Source: Owenia fusiformis
Lineage: Eukaryota; Annelida; Polychaeta; Sabellida; Oweniidae
DNA length: 64,000 nucleotides
Direction: 5' to 3'
Assembly (NCBI GenBank): GCA_903813345.2
Contig: CAIIXF020000010.1
Coordinates: forward strand, 15,428,181-15,492,180
Below the pieces are notes generated by a model, which saw only the letters and a program-made list of their open reading frames with translations, was not told where the DNA came from and made no database searches. The position numbers and the translations under genes are program-made. Numbering within the stretch: the first letter of the stretch is position 1; each line of letters opens with the position of its first letter. Shown here in pieces: positions 23,264 to 34,638 of this stretch.

Positions 23264-26200
23264 TGAATGTTTAAGATGCTGGTAAAAACAGTGTCCTTTA
23301 AGCGGTGAATATCCTGAACAATTCTCGAGTTCTCCTTTCCATAGTGCACCATCCATTATCTCGTGGCTTGAGGTGTTATCTTCTAAAGACAACATGTGTG
23401 TAGCGATCTCGTAAGTTAGTGTCCCATTTTGAGTACGATCCATTGTATTCCATAGGAACACTACAACAGAAGTTTCACCTCTTTTTTTTCTTTTTTTTAT
23501 TGCATCTTTCTTACACAAAACATTATACATAATATACATACAGATCAAATCCATATACATTGAATATTCAATAATATTATTACATATTTATATTCAACAG
23601 TTATACGTTTTTAAGCTTTTCAGACCATCTCCATTCAGAGTATTTAATTTAACTTAATTTAAAAGGGTACCATTTGAAAATACAATACATGCAATACGAT
23701 TATCTTTCAATCGTATTGGGCTGACAGTATTTTAATATAAAAGGGTATAAAATAAAACAAAAAATTCAATGCTGTTGGTTTAATCTATCTATAACCCATC
23801 TCCAAGTCTCGCCGAAACTTTCCAGTGTGCCATTTAAGTTTGCAATATTTCGTTCGTCATTGATTTTGTATTTTATGATTCCTTTTATTTGCATAAATGT
23901 TATTTTAGTATTAACGAGTCTTGATTTATGTATTAAGCTTTTTATATACAATATGCAAAAATTAATTGCTTTTGAAGTGTGGTCGCGTTCTTGATCTAAT
24001 TTCCCGACAATTATGTCTTTAATTGTAAGATCAATATTGAAAAATGTTTTAAAGTCATCCCAAATCTTGGCAGAGTTTGGGCACTCTATGAAGAAGTGTA
24101 TCGTATCATCTATTCTATCGTTTTTACAAAAGTCGCATAAATTTGAATTTTTTATTTTCTTTCGAGTTAAAAATTGGTTATTTGGTGTAACGTTTAAAAC
24201 AAGTTTGTATTGAAGGCATTGTATTCTCGGTTCTCGAACCGTCTTAAAAGGTAATGTAAAAATGTGTTTCCAATCTTCTTCTGTAAAGTTGAATTTTGAA
24301 TTTAGATATTTTTTCCCGTTGGGTTCTTTAAATAAATTATCTACGAGAATCCAATATATGGTTTTAGTTTTTATAGATTTGACGTTTATTGTCGTGTTTT
24401 TGATTTGGAGTTCTTCGTCTTTAAGTGCCTTGTTGCTTCGATTGTTTTTAATATGTTGTTTCCAGGAATGTGGAATTGCATGAATTAAGCCATAGAAAGT
24501 AACGAAAGGTGTATTAATATTATATTTTAAAGAGAAATCTTCGAAACCTAAGAAGCCTAAGAAGTTTCACCTCTTTACTAAATATAAACATTCTGAGTAC
24601 ACCTGCTATATTTCGAATTCTTGTATTTCAGAAACAGCAGCATCTTTAAAAAAGCTACAACAATGCTACACGTTTTTAAAAATTCTGCAAGGATTCACTA
24701 GGGCGCTCTACTCTAGTATGTTATAAAATGTATGGCTAAGGCCTGACACAGCCAAATGCTATATGCGCATTCCCATCTAAATGAGTTGTCTTTCAGAGAA
24801 AACTAAATTTTGTGGACATGTTTTGCTATCATGCCACCATACCCCAGTATGTCCTCTGTCAGTCAAAAGAGGTTAAACCAAAACTCCTCACGAAAATCAA
24901 AAAATCTCACCTGTTGAATACGCAATCTATAGAAAATGTCAAAAACTAGTAGGCAGGTCAAAAAGGTCAAATTTCTTTAAAAAATGCACCTCAATCACAT
25001 CAAATCATGTATTTAGAGTTGGTCCATACATACACAATATACAATTCGCGAATGCAACTTCCGGCTACCGGATCAACCTACAATTTTATGGGCAACTCAT
25101 TTAAAATTGAATAGTACCTGCCACTTTTCATATTTAAATGAATCATTAGTAAGTCATAAAACAGTAAGTTAATCCGGTAGCTGACAGCCGAAAGTTGAAT
25201 TAGCGAATATAGTGATCAAGGTAGGAGAAGGGTATAAAATTTAAAACACTGACCGAGCTTTCCTCCTGGTGCCAAAACACGATTTATTTCAGTGAAAGCC
25301 TTATTGTTTGCAAACCAATGGAGACTCTGAGCAGCAACTACATTCTAGAAAAGCGAAATATCTTTAATAAAAAGTTAACACTACAAATATGTCCCAGGGT
25401 AGATTTCAAATACACTGGTAGTTAGACACAGAAATATTACAATGGAAAAAATTAAAATCACTCAAATCACGTATTCCTTTTATTCCCTCATGTACCTTGA
25501 CGGAGCAACTGGGCAATGGGATGGACTCAGCGCTGCATTGCATTGTCTTTACGCCTGGTAAAGCCGCTCTCAACTTTACAAGAAACACGTCCAATGGATC
25601 GGTAGCTATTACATTCAAGCCTTTCTGGAAGAAATGAACATTTTCGTACTTCACTGTTATTATTAATCAGTGCATGTATGCGGATCATGAAACAAAATAG
25701 ATAGGAGTTGATAGGTAAATATGATATTTTCTCTGTGTCTTCAATTCCCACCCCATGCAGACAGATCGCCTAAAATTACATTCGGATGATGCAAGATTCG
25801 ACATTCACCTGGAAATTAGAAAAATTTTGCTACCCATGAAAATTAAACTCATCGTTGTTTTTATCTGAAGCTGCATCATTATTGCTATAGCTATCACTAG
25901 ATTTCATATTTACACTATCATTCATTTCATTTGTCATTGTCAATTTCATCATTTATTTCATTAGCAAATATTGCATTATGTTTAACTGGAGTCGTTTCAA
26001 CTAATTTAGAGCAATACGAGACATGACAATCACCTGGGCTATAAAAATTGTCATTGACTCCTTGTCCTGTACCACAATCCTCAAAGTGCAATTTGCTTTA
26101 ATTTCTTCAAGAATCACATGGGAAAAATTTATTGGAATTACGTTCATAATTCCATTGTCATTAACGATTTTTTCTAATTTTCATTTCATTTGTGGCGTGT

Positions 26201-29200
26201 TTTTTGATCTTCCATTGATTTTCCATTCATCATTCGAAATTGGTACGATCACTAATCATAGGGTGTGGTGTTATCTCACCTGGTTTGCACAATTTAGTAA
26301 CTGCCTGGTGAACAAGCCTGTTCCTGCACCAAGCTCAAGTATATCATACTGGCATAGGTCTGGAAAGATCATGCAATGATAGTATAATATTTAGAGGTTA
26401 TTTAATGGGAGGGATGGAATATGAATTTTATTTCGAGGGAAAATTTGATATTGACAACTGAAAATATCATATTGACCAAGGGCGACAGCCCGAGTGTCAA
26501 TACGATATTTACCGAGACCAATATCATATTTTCTCTAGGAAAAAATCAAATTCCATCACAAACATCAATAACCTATTACTTTTTTTGTATATATCGTCAC
26601 CCAATGATGGTGACATTAAATGATACAGTTTAATTTATCGATTGACATTTCCAACTTTTATTAACAAGTTTTGAATTAAAATAATTTATGATCCTAAAAT
26701 GGATCATAATATGCCATAATAACACAATATTAGGTCTCATGAAATTTTCTGATAGTTCTGATACGGAATTTTGTCTGATACGGGACCCAATACGGGATCT
26801 GATACGGGATTTTGGCTACGGGATCTGATACGGGATTTTTTTTAATATCAATTTTATTCCCAGTTTATTTCCCAGGGAAAACATGATATAATGGAATATA
26901 CGAGCGTATATATAGGTTATTAACTGGGAGGGATTGAATATATATCGGAAAATATTATATTGACCTTGGGCAATATCATATTGACCGGTCGCTCCCTCGG
27001 CTAATATCATATTACCCTTCGGTCAATATCATATTGTTCCTCGGAATAAAACCCATATTCAATCCCAACCAGAAATAACCTATTTATTCCATAATACATC
27101 ACTCTAAAATGTTACATTTGGATAATGCAAATATTATGCACATTGTTTGCGCTCCCTCGGTCAATATCATATTGCCCAAGGTCAATATAATATTTTCCGA
27201 GGAATAAAACCCATATTCATTTTATTAGTCAAGGTTAAAAATAACCGGGAAACCCAAAATAGGTTAATACGCTCCAATACGATTTTTTTCCCGCGGACAA
27301 TACGATTTTTTCATGTAATACGCTCCAATACGATTTTCTCCCGGGGACAATACGAATTTTTCATGTAATACGATTCAATACGATTTTTATTCCTTCATGT
27401 TTCCCTGGGAAAACAGTAGTATTATGGAATAAATAAAATATAATATATAATGGGGATAATTATAACAGGAATAATTTTTGATGAGCTAGTTTCGGTTTCC
27501 TCTATATTGGGAAGATTCCTTACCATTTTCCTCAAAATTGCACTTGTCCAGAACAAAACGTGTCGCCTCCTCAGTATAAGTTGGTCGGTGATTGTCATAG
27601 GATTCTCCCTATAATTTATAGACCAACGAGTTTTCAGCATGTCCTTATAGTGTTTTATCTCCTCAAAGAAATACAGAGTGTCTCAATAAAAATGTTATAA
27701 GTTCAAAATGGTCAATATTTTTATAATTTGGGCATTTACCCTAAAATATAAATCCAATCCTTGAAGAGCAAGCTTTCTTGATTAATTTGACACCAAGCAG
27801 ATTCAAAATTCTTCCATGGTTGACTACACATGACAGATTTCATTGACTCATGTGAAATCTGACTTGCACTAACTTTTCAATGAATGAAAAGAACAAAGGA
27901 AAAAAGAGGAAACATTCCTTTAACATTTAATCTTATTCTAAGTGAAAGATTAACATTTTATTGATTCATTCTGCAATTTTCCTATCTATCTATCTTTCGT
28001 TACATGGGCACCATCCCTATCCACGCAAACATGCGCTCACCTTAACATGTCCCTACAAGCACATTTGACGAGCTCCCTTTCTTGTTGTACCACATAACTT
28101 TATCAATTATTATTTGATAAGGTTCATTCAGATCAGTTGGAAGTGTTGTGAAGACCTCGGTTTTTAGGTGGCCCCACAAGAGGAAATCCAGGGGGTTTAA
28201 GTCGGGTGACCTTGGTGCCACTCGACTTGCTTATTCAATGCTATGGTCTGACTTCCAAAGAGCCCCTCACCTTTGAGGATGAGTGCCATCCTGTTATCAT
28301 CAAACACGGCGAAAATGTCCATTCTGATGGCGTTGAAATCTTGGAATGCCTTCCAGGAAAGGCATGACATGCTCAACCACTGGGAAGTTGGCGCAAGCCA
28401 GATTTCACGTGAGTTAATGAAATTTGTCCTCTGCAGTCAAACACGGAAGGATTTTGATTCTGCTGGTGTCAAATTAATCGAGAGAGCTTGCAGTTAAAGA
28501 ACTCAAGTATATTTTAGGGTAAACGCCAAAATGATAAAAAATATTAACATTTTTATACTTGTAACATTTCTTTTGAGCCACACTGTAGATATTTAAGATG
28601 TATTTTGATTTTGAACTTCTGTGACTAAAGCGTGCTAGGTGTGTATAGCACCCGTTGAATTTGGGCTCCAGCACAAATTCTGCAATAACCCTGTAAACAG
28701 AGAAGCTTTTTCATTCTGATTTCAGTTTTAAATAGGTTATTCAATTACCATTCATAATATATACATGTATGTACTATTTATATTGGATGCAAGAAAATAT
28801 GAATAATTTGAATTACACGGGGACTGGTGTTTTAGCATTTTGTAGCACTTGGCAGCGTTTATTTCTATCACTTTATTATTTGAATATAAAATTTGTTATG
28901 GTGATGTTCTTTGACATCAAGTTGTACAAAAAGTTATTATGCTATTTACATCTGGTTTATTTGATCTGAATGGAAATGGATGAATTGAGGATTAGATGGA
29001 ATTTTATGAAGATTGAATAATTATTTCTGATACAATTATTGCAAAGAATGTGCTCTGGAGTCCAAACGGACTACTAAAACCATTTGAGGGTTAATTAGGT
29101 TCGCCCAAAGACGACATCCCACTGACAAAACAAGAAAATGCAACATGGAAAAACATCTTCGAAATTGTTACGAGAACCATAATCATCGTAATAAGTGTCA

Positions 29201-29292
29201 AAAGAATGTTTACTTACTGACATGAATCCTTTCTTAACATTATCATGCAAAGTTATTCCAGCGCTCGTATCTTCATCCATGGTTGGCTGCAT
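23264..29292 (-). CDS. class I SAM-dependent methyltransferase (C-terminus not found)
   Basis: Minus-strand exons 29292-29218, 27608-27524, 26359-26280, 25624-25496, 25344-25254 and 23460-23264 join in frame through GT-AG introns, giving about 219 aa. Motifs in order: a SYDNHRPTYTEEA entry motif, motif I ELGAGTG (SAM binding) in exon 3, a GLNVIATDPL acidic strand in exon 4 with AESIPLP, VVAAQSLHWF in exon 5, and RVLAPGGKLVFLWNT spanning exons 5/6. This order matches the Methyltransf_11 group of small cytosolic methyltransferases (DDB_G0268948/TMT1-like); the substrate is unknown. Family members usually run 50-70 residues further, and exon 6 ends at a good GTAAGT donor, yet no next exon was recognised. 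Introns are loaded with transposons. An upstream 5' exon is possible; the first ATG of a MQPTMDEDTS start was chosen. The gene may be real or a recently damaged copy. Confidence 0.8.
23485..24559 (-). mobile_element. 5'-truncated LINE (non-LTR retrotransposon)
   Basis: Flanked by perfect 17-bp direct repeats AGAAGTTTCACCTCTTT at 23468-23484 and 24560-24576 (the last T's are ambiguous at the left, where a T-run follows). The T-rich left end is the minus-strand poly(A) tail. The body encodes the C-terminal part of a LINE ORF2. It is inserted in methyltransferase intron 5 in the same orientation as that gene, with its tail beginning 24 bases upstream of the exon-6 acceptor AG base. Perfect target-site duplications imply a young insertion. 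Confidence 0.88.
23766..24558 (-). CDS. LINE ORF2 C-terminal fragment with CCHC-type zinc motif
   Basis: Open on the minus strand for about 265 codons to a TAA at the 3' end, with no start because the element is 5'-truncated. Near the middle lies CDFCKNDRIDDTIHFFIECP, the C-x2-C-x8-H-x4-C motif typical of the region after the reverse transcriptase domain of many LINE ORF2 proteins. An upstream FYGLIHAIPHSWK block also fits this class. The reverse transcriptase and endonuclease domains are missing, so the copy cannot move itself. Confidence 0.75.
25044..25208. mobile_element. foldback MITE, family F copy 3
   Basis: A 165-bp unit with ends ATTCGCGAATGCAACTT and AAGTTGAATTAGCGAAT, inner CGGCTACCGGATCAACCTAC and GTTAATCCGGTAGCTGACAG. 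It is related to 19614-19976 and 23003-23217. It lies in methyltransferase intron 5. Confidence 0.8.
26395..27420. repeat. cluster of related short inverted/tandem repeats (CAATATCATATTG family)
   Basis: At least three related units lie near 26395-26580, 26917-27085 and 27147-27250. They share GGTTATT...GGGAGGGATTGAATATG-like ends, CCTCGGAATAAAACCCATAT and repeated CAATATCATATTG. Two simple arrays intervene: GATACGGGATCTGATACGGG near 26760-26840 and AATACGATTTTTTCCCG near 27260-27390. The cluster is in methyltransferase intron 2 and has no coding function. Confidence 0.6.
27674..28585 (-). mobile_element. decayed mariner-like DNA transposon
   Basis: TA duplications (27672-27673 and 28586-28587) flank about 78-bp imperfect terminal inverted repeats beginning CAGAGTGTCTCAATAAAA and CAGTGTGGCTCAAAAGAA. 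A minus-strand fragment reads APRSPDLNPLDFLLWGHLK with a stop or frame change nearby, the D34D-type catalytic end of mariner-family transposases. At 912 bp it is shorter than typical 1.3-kb mariners and is internally deleted and inactive. It lies in methyltransferase intron 1. Confidence 0.75.
28689..29090 (-). mobile_element. piggyBac-like MITE, copy 1
   Basis: Read on the minus strand it starts after TTAA (29094-29091) with CCCTCAAATGGTTTTAGTAG and ends with CTTCTCTGTTTACAGGG. It aligns along its length with 60955-61380. The TTAA and CCC ends suggest piggyBac mobilisation. It has no ORF. Confidence 0.6.
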
Positions 29293-29353
29293 ATGAAACA
29301 AGGAACAGTGTGTACAATAGACAGTTTTTGGAACGGAAAGTCCAAAATGGCCA

Positions 29354-29593
29354 CCCATTGTTACGCGGTATATGGCATTATGATACATTGATTTCAGTGA
29401 AAACCCGATACTCACCTGCAGAATATGCCGTATACCGCAGGTGAGTATGACATATACCGCAGGTGAAAACGTGATAAAGAAAGCCTTGATTTGATTGGTT
29501 GTGAGAATCTCATTGGTAAGTGATGCCATATACAGCAGGTGAATCTGTCATACATCGCAAGTGAATATGATATTCATTGCGCAAAATGACATA
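29354..29593. repeat. CCGCAGGTGAATATG short-motif repeat, copy 1
   Basis: Imperfect motifs such as ATACCGCAGGTGAGTATGAC recur in both orientations over about 240 bp, around a core GATTTGATTGGTTGTGAGAATC. The same composite appears at 33495-33746 and, split off by an insertion, at 36181-36310. Confidence 0.6.
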
Positions 29594-30583
29594 TAGGGTG
29601 CCTCAAAAAACGGTATCCTAAAGTATGTCAACAGCATAGACAAACGAATCAATATTATCAGACAATTTTTGCATGGTCTTGGAGTCAAAACATGTACGTT
29701 TTTTTCCCATATACACAGTTTTTAATTCAGCTTTGCCTTTTTGATACTTTTACCCTTTACCTTTAACACCACATAATCAATGTAACCTCAAGTTTCAATG
29801 ACAGTCTGCATCCTTACCACTACATCATTTGTTCATCACATTTGATATTTCTGGTGGAATGTCTCATTTCTGTTCGGACGCTGGTCTTAAGTTGTCCTAG
29901 GTATCTAAGCTTGGGTTTAGCATGAAAATGCCCCAGAGAAAAAAGTATGGGCCGTCAAATCTGGTGAATAGGGAGGCCCTCACAATGCCTTATAGCCCCC
30001 TTATACAGAGAGGTCAGACGTTCAAGAAACTACATTGGTTGGAATTCTAGTGATAGTGTAGCCTTTGTTGTGTGTAGAGGGGGGTCAATCGATTTGAGAC
30101 CACTGTGCTTTCATTTGCAGGATATCATTTGGTCTCTTGGCTAGCCTGCGTAACTCTGGAAGGTAACTCCTGAATCATTTGCCGATAATTGACCGAGTCT
30201 CTGGTTTGTTCTGCCATCGTCACCCTCAAACATCTTTCTCTGGGGATATTTGAAGGACTGTTTTAATGCTCGTTCCAAGCAAAAAGACCAAGAACAACTT
30301 TAAGGCAACATCCAAAGAGAAATCCAAAACATTCCATCGGAATTATTATCAAATGTGATGAACAATGTCAGTAAGGATACATGCTGTCATCAAAATATGA
30401 GGTTACATTGCAAAAGGCAAAGGGTGAAAGCATTAAAAGGCTAGACTGAAATAAAAATGATGTATTGGGGAGAGTTTTGTCTACATGGCCATGCAAAAAG
30501 TGTCTGAAAATATTAAATTATTAATATTAATTGCTTTATCTGTGCTGTTGATATACTTTTGGGTACATTTTTGAGACACCCTG
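29594..30583. mobile_element. long-armed foldback transposon, TA target
   Basis: TA-flanked ends TAGGGTGCCTCAAAAA and CAGGGTGTCTCAAAAATGTA continue as inverted arms of about 300 bp (about 29594-29900 and 30290-30583), including TTTGTTCATCACATTTGATA and its complement. The middle of about 390 bp contains no intact ORF. It looks like a non-autonomous Tc1/mariner-superfamily element. Confidence 0.75.
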
Positions 30584-30609
30584 TATATTTGCGTAACACC
30601 CACAATAAA

Positions 30610-31200
30610 AGAACTAAGTGATTCTAAACGTTCATACCAAGAAGCACCCGTTTAAATTTCAGATCAAACCATCAAATGCGTATACAATACTTTACAAGAT
30701 ATTTTACAATGAAACACCCTGAAATTTTGAAATTAATCTGCCAAACGAGTAGACAAGACTTTTAGGATCTTAGGATGGAAAAGACAAAATGGCCACCTTA
30801 AAAAGGTTTTACAGTTACTTTCATACAAAGAAACATCCCTGGACAATCCATCAAACGGTTTGGCCTGAAACGGCTAGACAAGATTTTACAGACAAGATTT
30901 TAAAGTGAAAGCCCTAAAGCTCTAACAGTTACTCACTCAGAATTCTCAAAAACTAATCAGTTCTAGATTTTCACGATACGAAAAATTCCTAAAAACGTTA
31001 AACAGTTCGCCTCGAAGTGCCTAAACAAGATTTTTTCAGTCTGGATTTAACGACGGAAAGGGCGATATGACTTCCTCAACATTTAACCAGAATCCCCAAG
31101 ACCAATTAGTTCGAGATTTTTATTCAAAAATACATACCTGAAAATTTGAAATCAATGCGTCAAACGATTCCCTGGAAACGTGAAGACAAAATTAAGTGGG
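30610..31200 (+). repeat. degenerate tandem repeats
   Basis: About five diverged units are present, each with a core like AAACRNCTAGACAAGATTTTA preceded by CCATCAAACG-type sequence (about 30642, 30707, 30825, 30975, 31120). They are non-coding and of unknown origin. Confidence 0.4.
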
Positions 31201-32282
31201 ACGCCCGCCAATCCTTCCAGCAAACTGATCACAACATCAAAAACGCCTGCACTATGATAACAATCGTTGGTATATTAAAATGAATATTCTCAGTATACGC
31301 TGACCTTATGATAGTGAACACTGACTACAATTTGGCTTCCTTATCTATAAGGCTCTATAAAGACCATGTAAATATAAGCACATTCTACATTGATCAACTA
31401 AGTGCCATTTGATGCATGCTGTCATCATTATGAGTTAATTTAATTTAGTTTCGGGAAAAACAGGTGAACCTAGGCTTTCGCTCGGTCAATTTCGGGTAAC
31501 TCGGGAGACTTCGCAGTTTGACCCCATCAGAAGCTTCAATTATGTACTAAACCGTTTTACGCGATTTAGATATAATATTTCCCGTATGCTACCGTAGCAT
31601 ATGAAGGCTGCACTTTACGATGGTGAACCACCAACACTTACAAAATAGTTGGAGAACAGGAACAAGGACTTAGCAGTTCAGGTGTATCATTCGGACTGAT
31701 TTCACAGTTGGAATATATATACAACTACAGGAGGAAGGAGATCCAGGACTTAAGGTGCCATGGTACGTAAGGTGTCACTACGGTAAAGCATTGAAAAATA
31801 TTGAAAGAATCACAAAATTCAAGTTCTGGAGTACATATCGCCGTGACATAACAACCTTCATCTTGACACTATATTTAACACAGGGTTTGTGTAGCACTTT
31901 CTTGCACTTGTATTTCCATGCATAATTATACTTCATCAAAAGGAAAAAGCACTATCTTCAATTTGATTCCAGACATTGAATTATCTGACGAAAAAACGAA
32001 AGCGATACCTCATGATAAAACATCCTTGAGCCTTCTTTTTTGAATCAGTTTCAAAAAAAAATTTTGATTGTGCATATAACTTTTTGGATCTCATTAAAGA
32101 AATTTATTAGACCGAAATGGCATATTTCATACATTATTTTAAAACTAGTATCGTACTCTTTCAAATGAATATTAAAAACGGAAAAACACATTAAGATTTT
32201 TAACAATGGGACCTTTATATAGGTACATAGCTAAGTTTTATGTTAAAATCAAATACAGCAGTAAATACAATTTTTTAGAATG
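31201..32282. other. no gene or clear repeat seen
   Basis: AT-rich sequence without splice-consistent exons or recognisable elements. It is flanked by repeats on both sides. Confidence 0.35.
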
Positions 32283-32676
32283 AAAGGTAAGGAAAAATTC
32301 TATCAATATTCTTTCATAGCACAACTTTTCCGGGATGTTACTTCCTGGGAATTAGAAGTATCATCATTGCACCCACATGAAATTTTGACCTTTCTTCTAA
32401 ATTATGAAATTAACAATCCTGGGGAGAACATGTACTGGTGTATTAACTTTATCAAACATGTCCGAATAGCCTGTAAAGTCTGTTCAAACAGCTTTATCAG
32501 ACATCATGCAATCAGATACTTTTATCAGATCCTGAGAAAAAGCACACCCATGTACCATATTCTTGCCAATTTGAAATGTCATTAAACCTACTTATATATT
32601 GTTTTTTAATACATTTATTCAATTTGTATGCATACTTTACTATATATCATCTAATATACTAAACGTGAAAATAACT
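32283..32676 (+). repeat. dispersed repeat, copy B (inverted partner at 12.5 kb)
   Basis: Matches 12505-12885 in reverse orientation across about 380 bp. A 101-codon ORF here does not stay open in the other copy, so it is not taken as coding. Confidence 0.7.
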
Positions 32677-33494
32677 TAATATTTTCTAATCCACTCAAAG
32701 TGAACCTTTTTACATGTAAAATACACAGTTCATGTATATAAAAATAAATCAATCATTTTCATAAAAAAAAAATCAATGTATAATTCAAATTGTATTTACA
32801 ATCTATATAATCACAGGCTGGTATCGTAAAATTTGTCCGCTGTGACGGAGCGTGCTATTTTGCATAGAAACACTAAGAAACCCACACAATTTATTTTTTT
32901 ACTCATATGTTTCGCTATACCAAAGAAAGTTTCTTACTCCATGCAATGGGTATATCATTTGCGGGTAACTTTAACTTTTGTTTGAAGTCCAACAACGCTA
33001 AGAGTAAGAGCTATTGAAAACAGCGCCGGGGTATCATGCTCAAAAATGTACCATTTCTTTTATTTCTTTTTAATGGTACAATATAGCGACACGATAATAT
33101 TTACATATGTTTTAAGGATAACTCTGAAGGTATTAATGATATCTTGATGTATTGGGTATTTTTAATATTTTTTATAAAAAATAATGTTTACATTTTTTGT
33201 CCGCTTTGACGAAGCAGTTTTAACTGTGAACTACGTTAAGAATTTAAGATTCAAATTATACCTTTTAAAAGTACCCTAAGAAGAAAGAACGTCACAAATC
33301 ACTTCCTAAATTATGACAAGTAGCCTCTGGGAGATCTGGGGTAATGTAAATCTGAGATATAAAAACGACCACTCTTAGCATTTTCGGAGGTTTGTAGAAA
33401 TCAACATGAATCAACATGGTGTAAACTCAACATAATATATCTAATATGTTTTCGCCAAGACGTCTTAGAATGTCACGTGTAGTGTAAATTGTTA

Positions 33495-33746
33495 CGTGGA
33501 ATATGGCATACATTCATGGTTGCGCGGTATTTGTGATACGGGTGAATATGCCATTCCGCAGGTGAGTATGCAATATTCCGCAGTGAATATGTGATGCATT
33601 GAATTCAGTGAATACCCGATACTCATCTTCAGAATATGTCATACTCACTTGCGGAATATGCCATATACAGCAGTTGAATATGACATATTCCGCAGGTGAA
33701 AAACGTGATACAGAAAGACTTGGTTTGATTGGTTGCGAGAATCGAC
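33495..33746. repeat. CCGCAGGTGAATATG short-motif repeat, copy 2 (left part)
   Basis: Related to 29354-29593. It breaks off after GATTGGTTGCGAGAATC; the continuation TCTCATTGGTTAGTG resumes near 36181. The 2.4 kb between is therefore a later insertion. Confidence 0.6.
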
Positions 33747-34638
33747 TCTGAATGTAAAACTACGCTGGATTACCAATACTGTCAGTGCGTACTAATATAT
33801 TGTGGGAAAATTTCATTTTTTGTGTTTATCCTTTTTAATTTTCCCACTGGTGCAGTTTTATGTTTAATTGGTCCATTTATGCAAGGGATAGGGAAACCCC
33901 TGCTCACAAGTGGGTATTCCAAGACAGGAAGGGGATTCCCTCAATTGCTGCAATGCAGTGCCCCTGATTTCAAAATGTGTTCACCTGTGCCTATGACTCA
34001 TGCCATCACATGAGAGAAAACGAAGGTCGCCATCTTGAATGAAGCAGTGTGAATTGAGGTTTGGAAGAAAATCTACAATTATCGTGCTTTGGAGTAGCCA
34101 TCAGCCAGTGATTTGGGATTAGTTAAGAAGAATAAAGCGGGAAGACACACCAGGACGTTTTAGAAGGAGAAACAGGAGAGGAAACTCGAATTTTTGGGCC
34201 TAAGAGAAAGCAGCACTGATTCGGGTGAGATTTTTCCTTTTTGTTTATGTGATTTTATGGCCAGCATGCTACTAGATGCCTCTGACTGACTATAACTTTG
34301 AATTTCAAGTGTACCAGAATTTGTGACTTTATGATCAGCATGCTACTGAGATGCCTCTGACTGATCGTAATTTCTAGTTCATTGGGTATCCAGATCTACT
34401 GTGTGTCGCCATTTTGTGTCCCAGGCTTTCTAAGTTAGTGAGATATTTGTTAGATTTAATTGAAAGCAAGAATAGCTTCATACTTCCATTCTTAAGAGTG
34501 CTGTAAAGAGATTCAGAGCTCAGTGTTGTCCTTGAGGAAGCAGCAAGGAACATTCTGGAAGCAACCTTGCATTACAGTTAGTTCGGTTCCACCACTAGCT
34601 GTAAGGTGCAATTGAGAAACTTCCCAACACAGAGAAGT

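Noticed and set aside
29095-29529. 144-codon minus-strand ORF as a whole gene
   Set aside because: Only residues from MQPTMDEDTS to a GTAAGT donor fit the methyltransferase; the rest runs through the CCGCAGG repeat and intron.
32280-32585. 101-codon ORF in repeat copy B
   Set aside because: The inverted copy at 12.5 kb does not preserve the frame, so it is not a selected coding sequence.
33495-33746. Regularly repeated CCGCAGGTGAATATG motifs as a CRISPR-like array
   Set aside because: Motifs alternate in orientation with variable spacing, and the host is an animal; it is a dispersed repeat.
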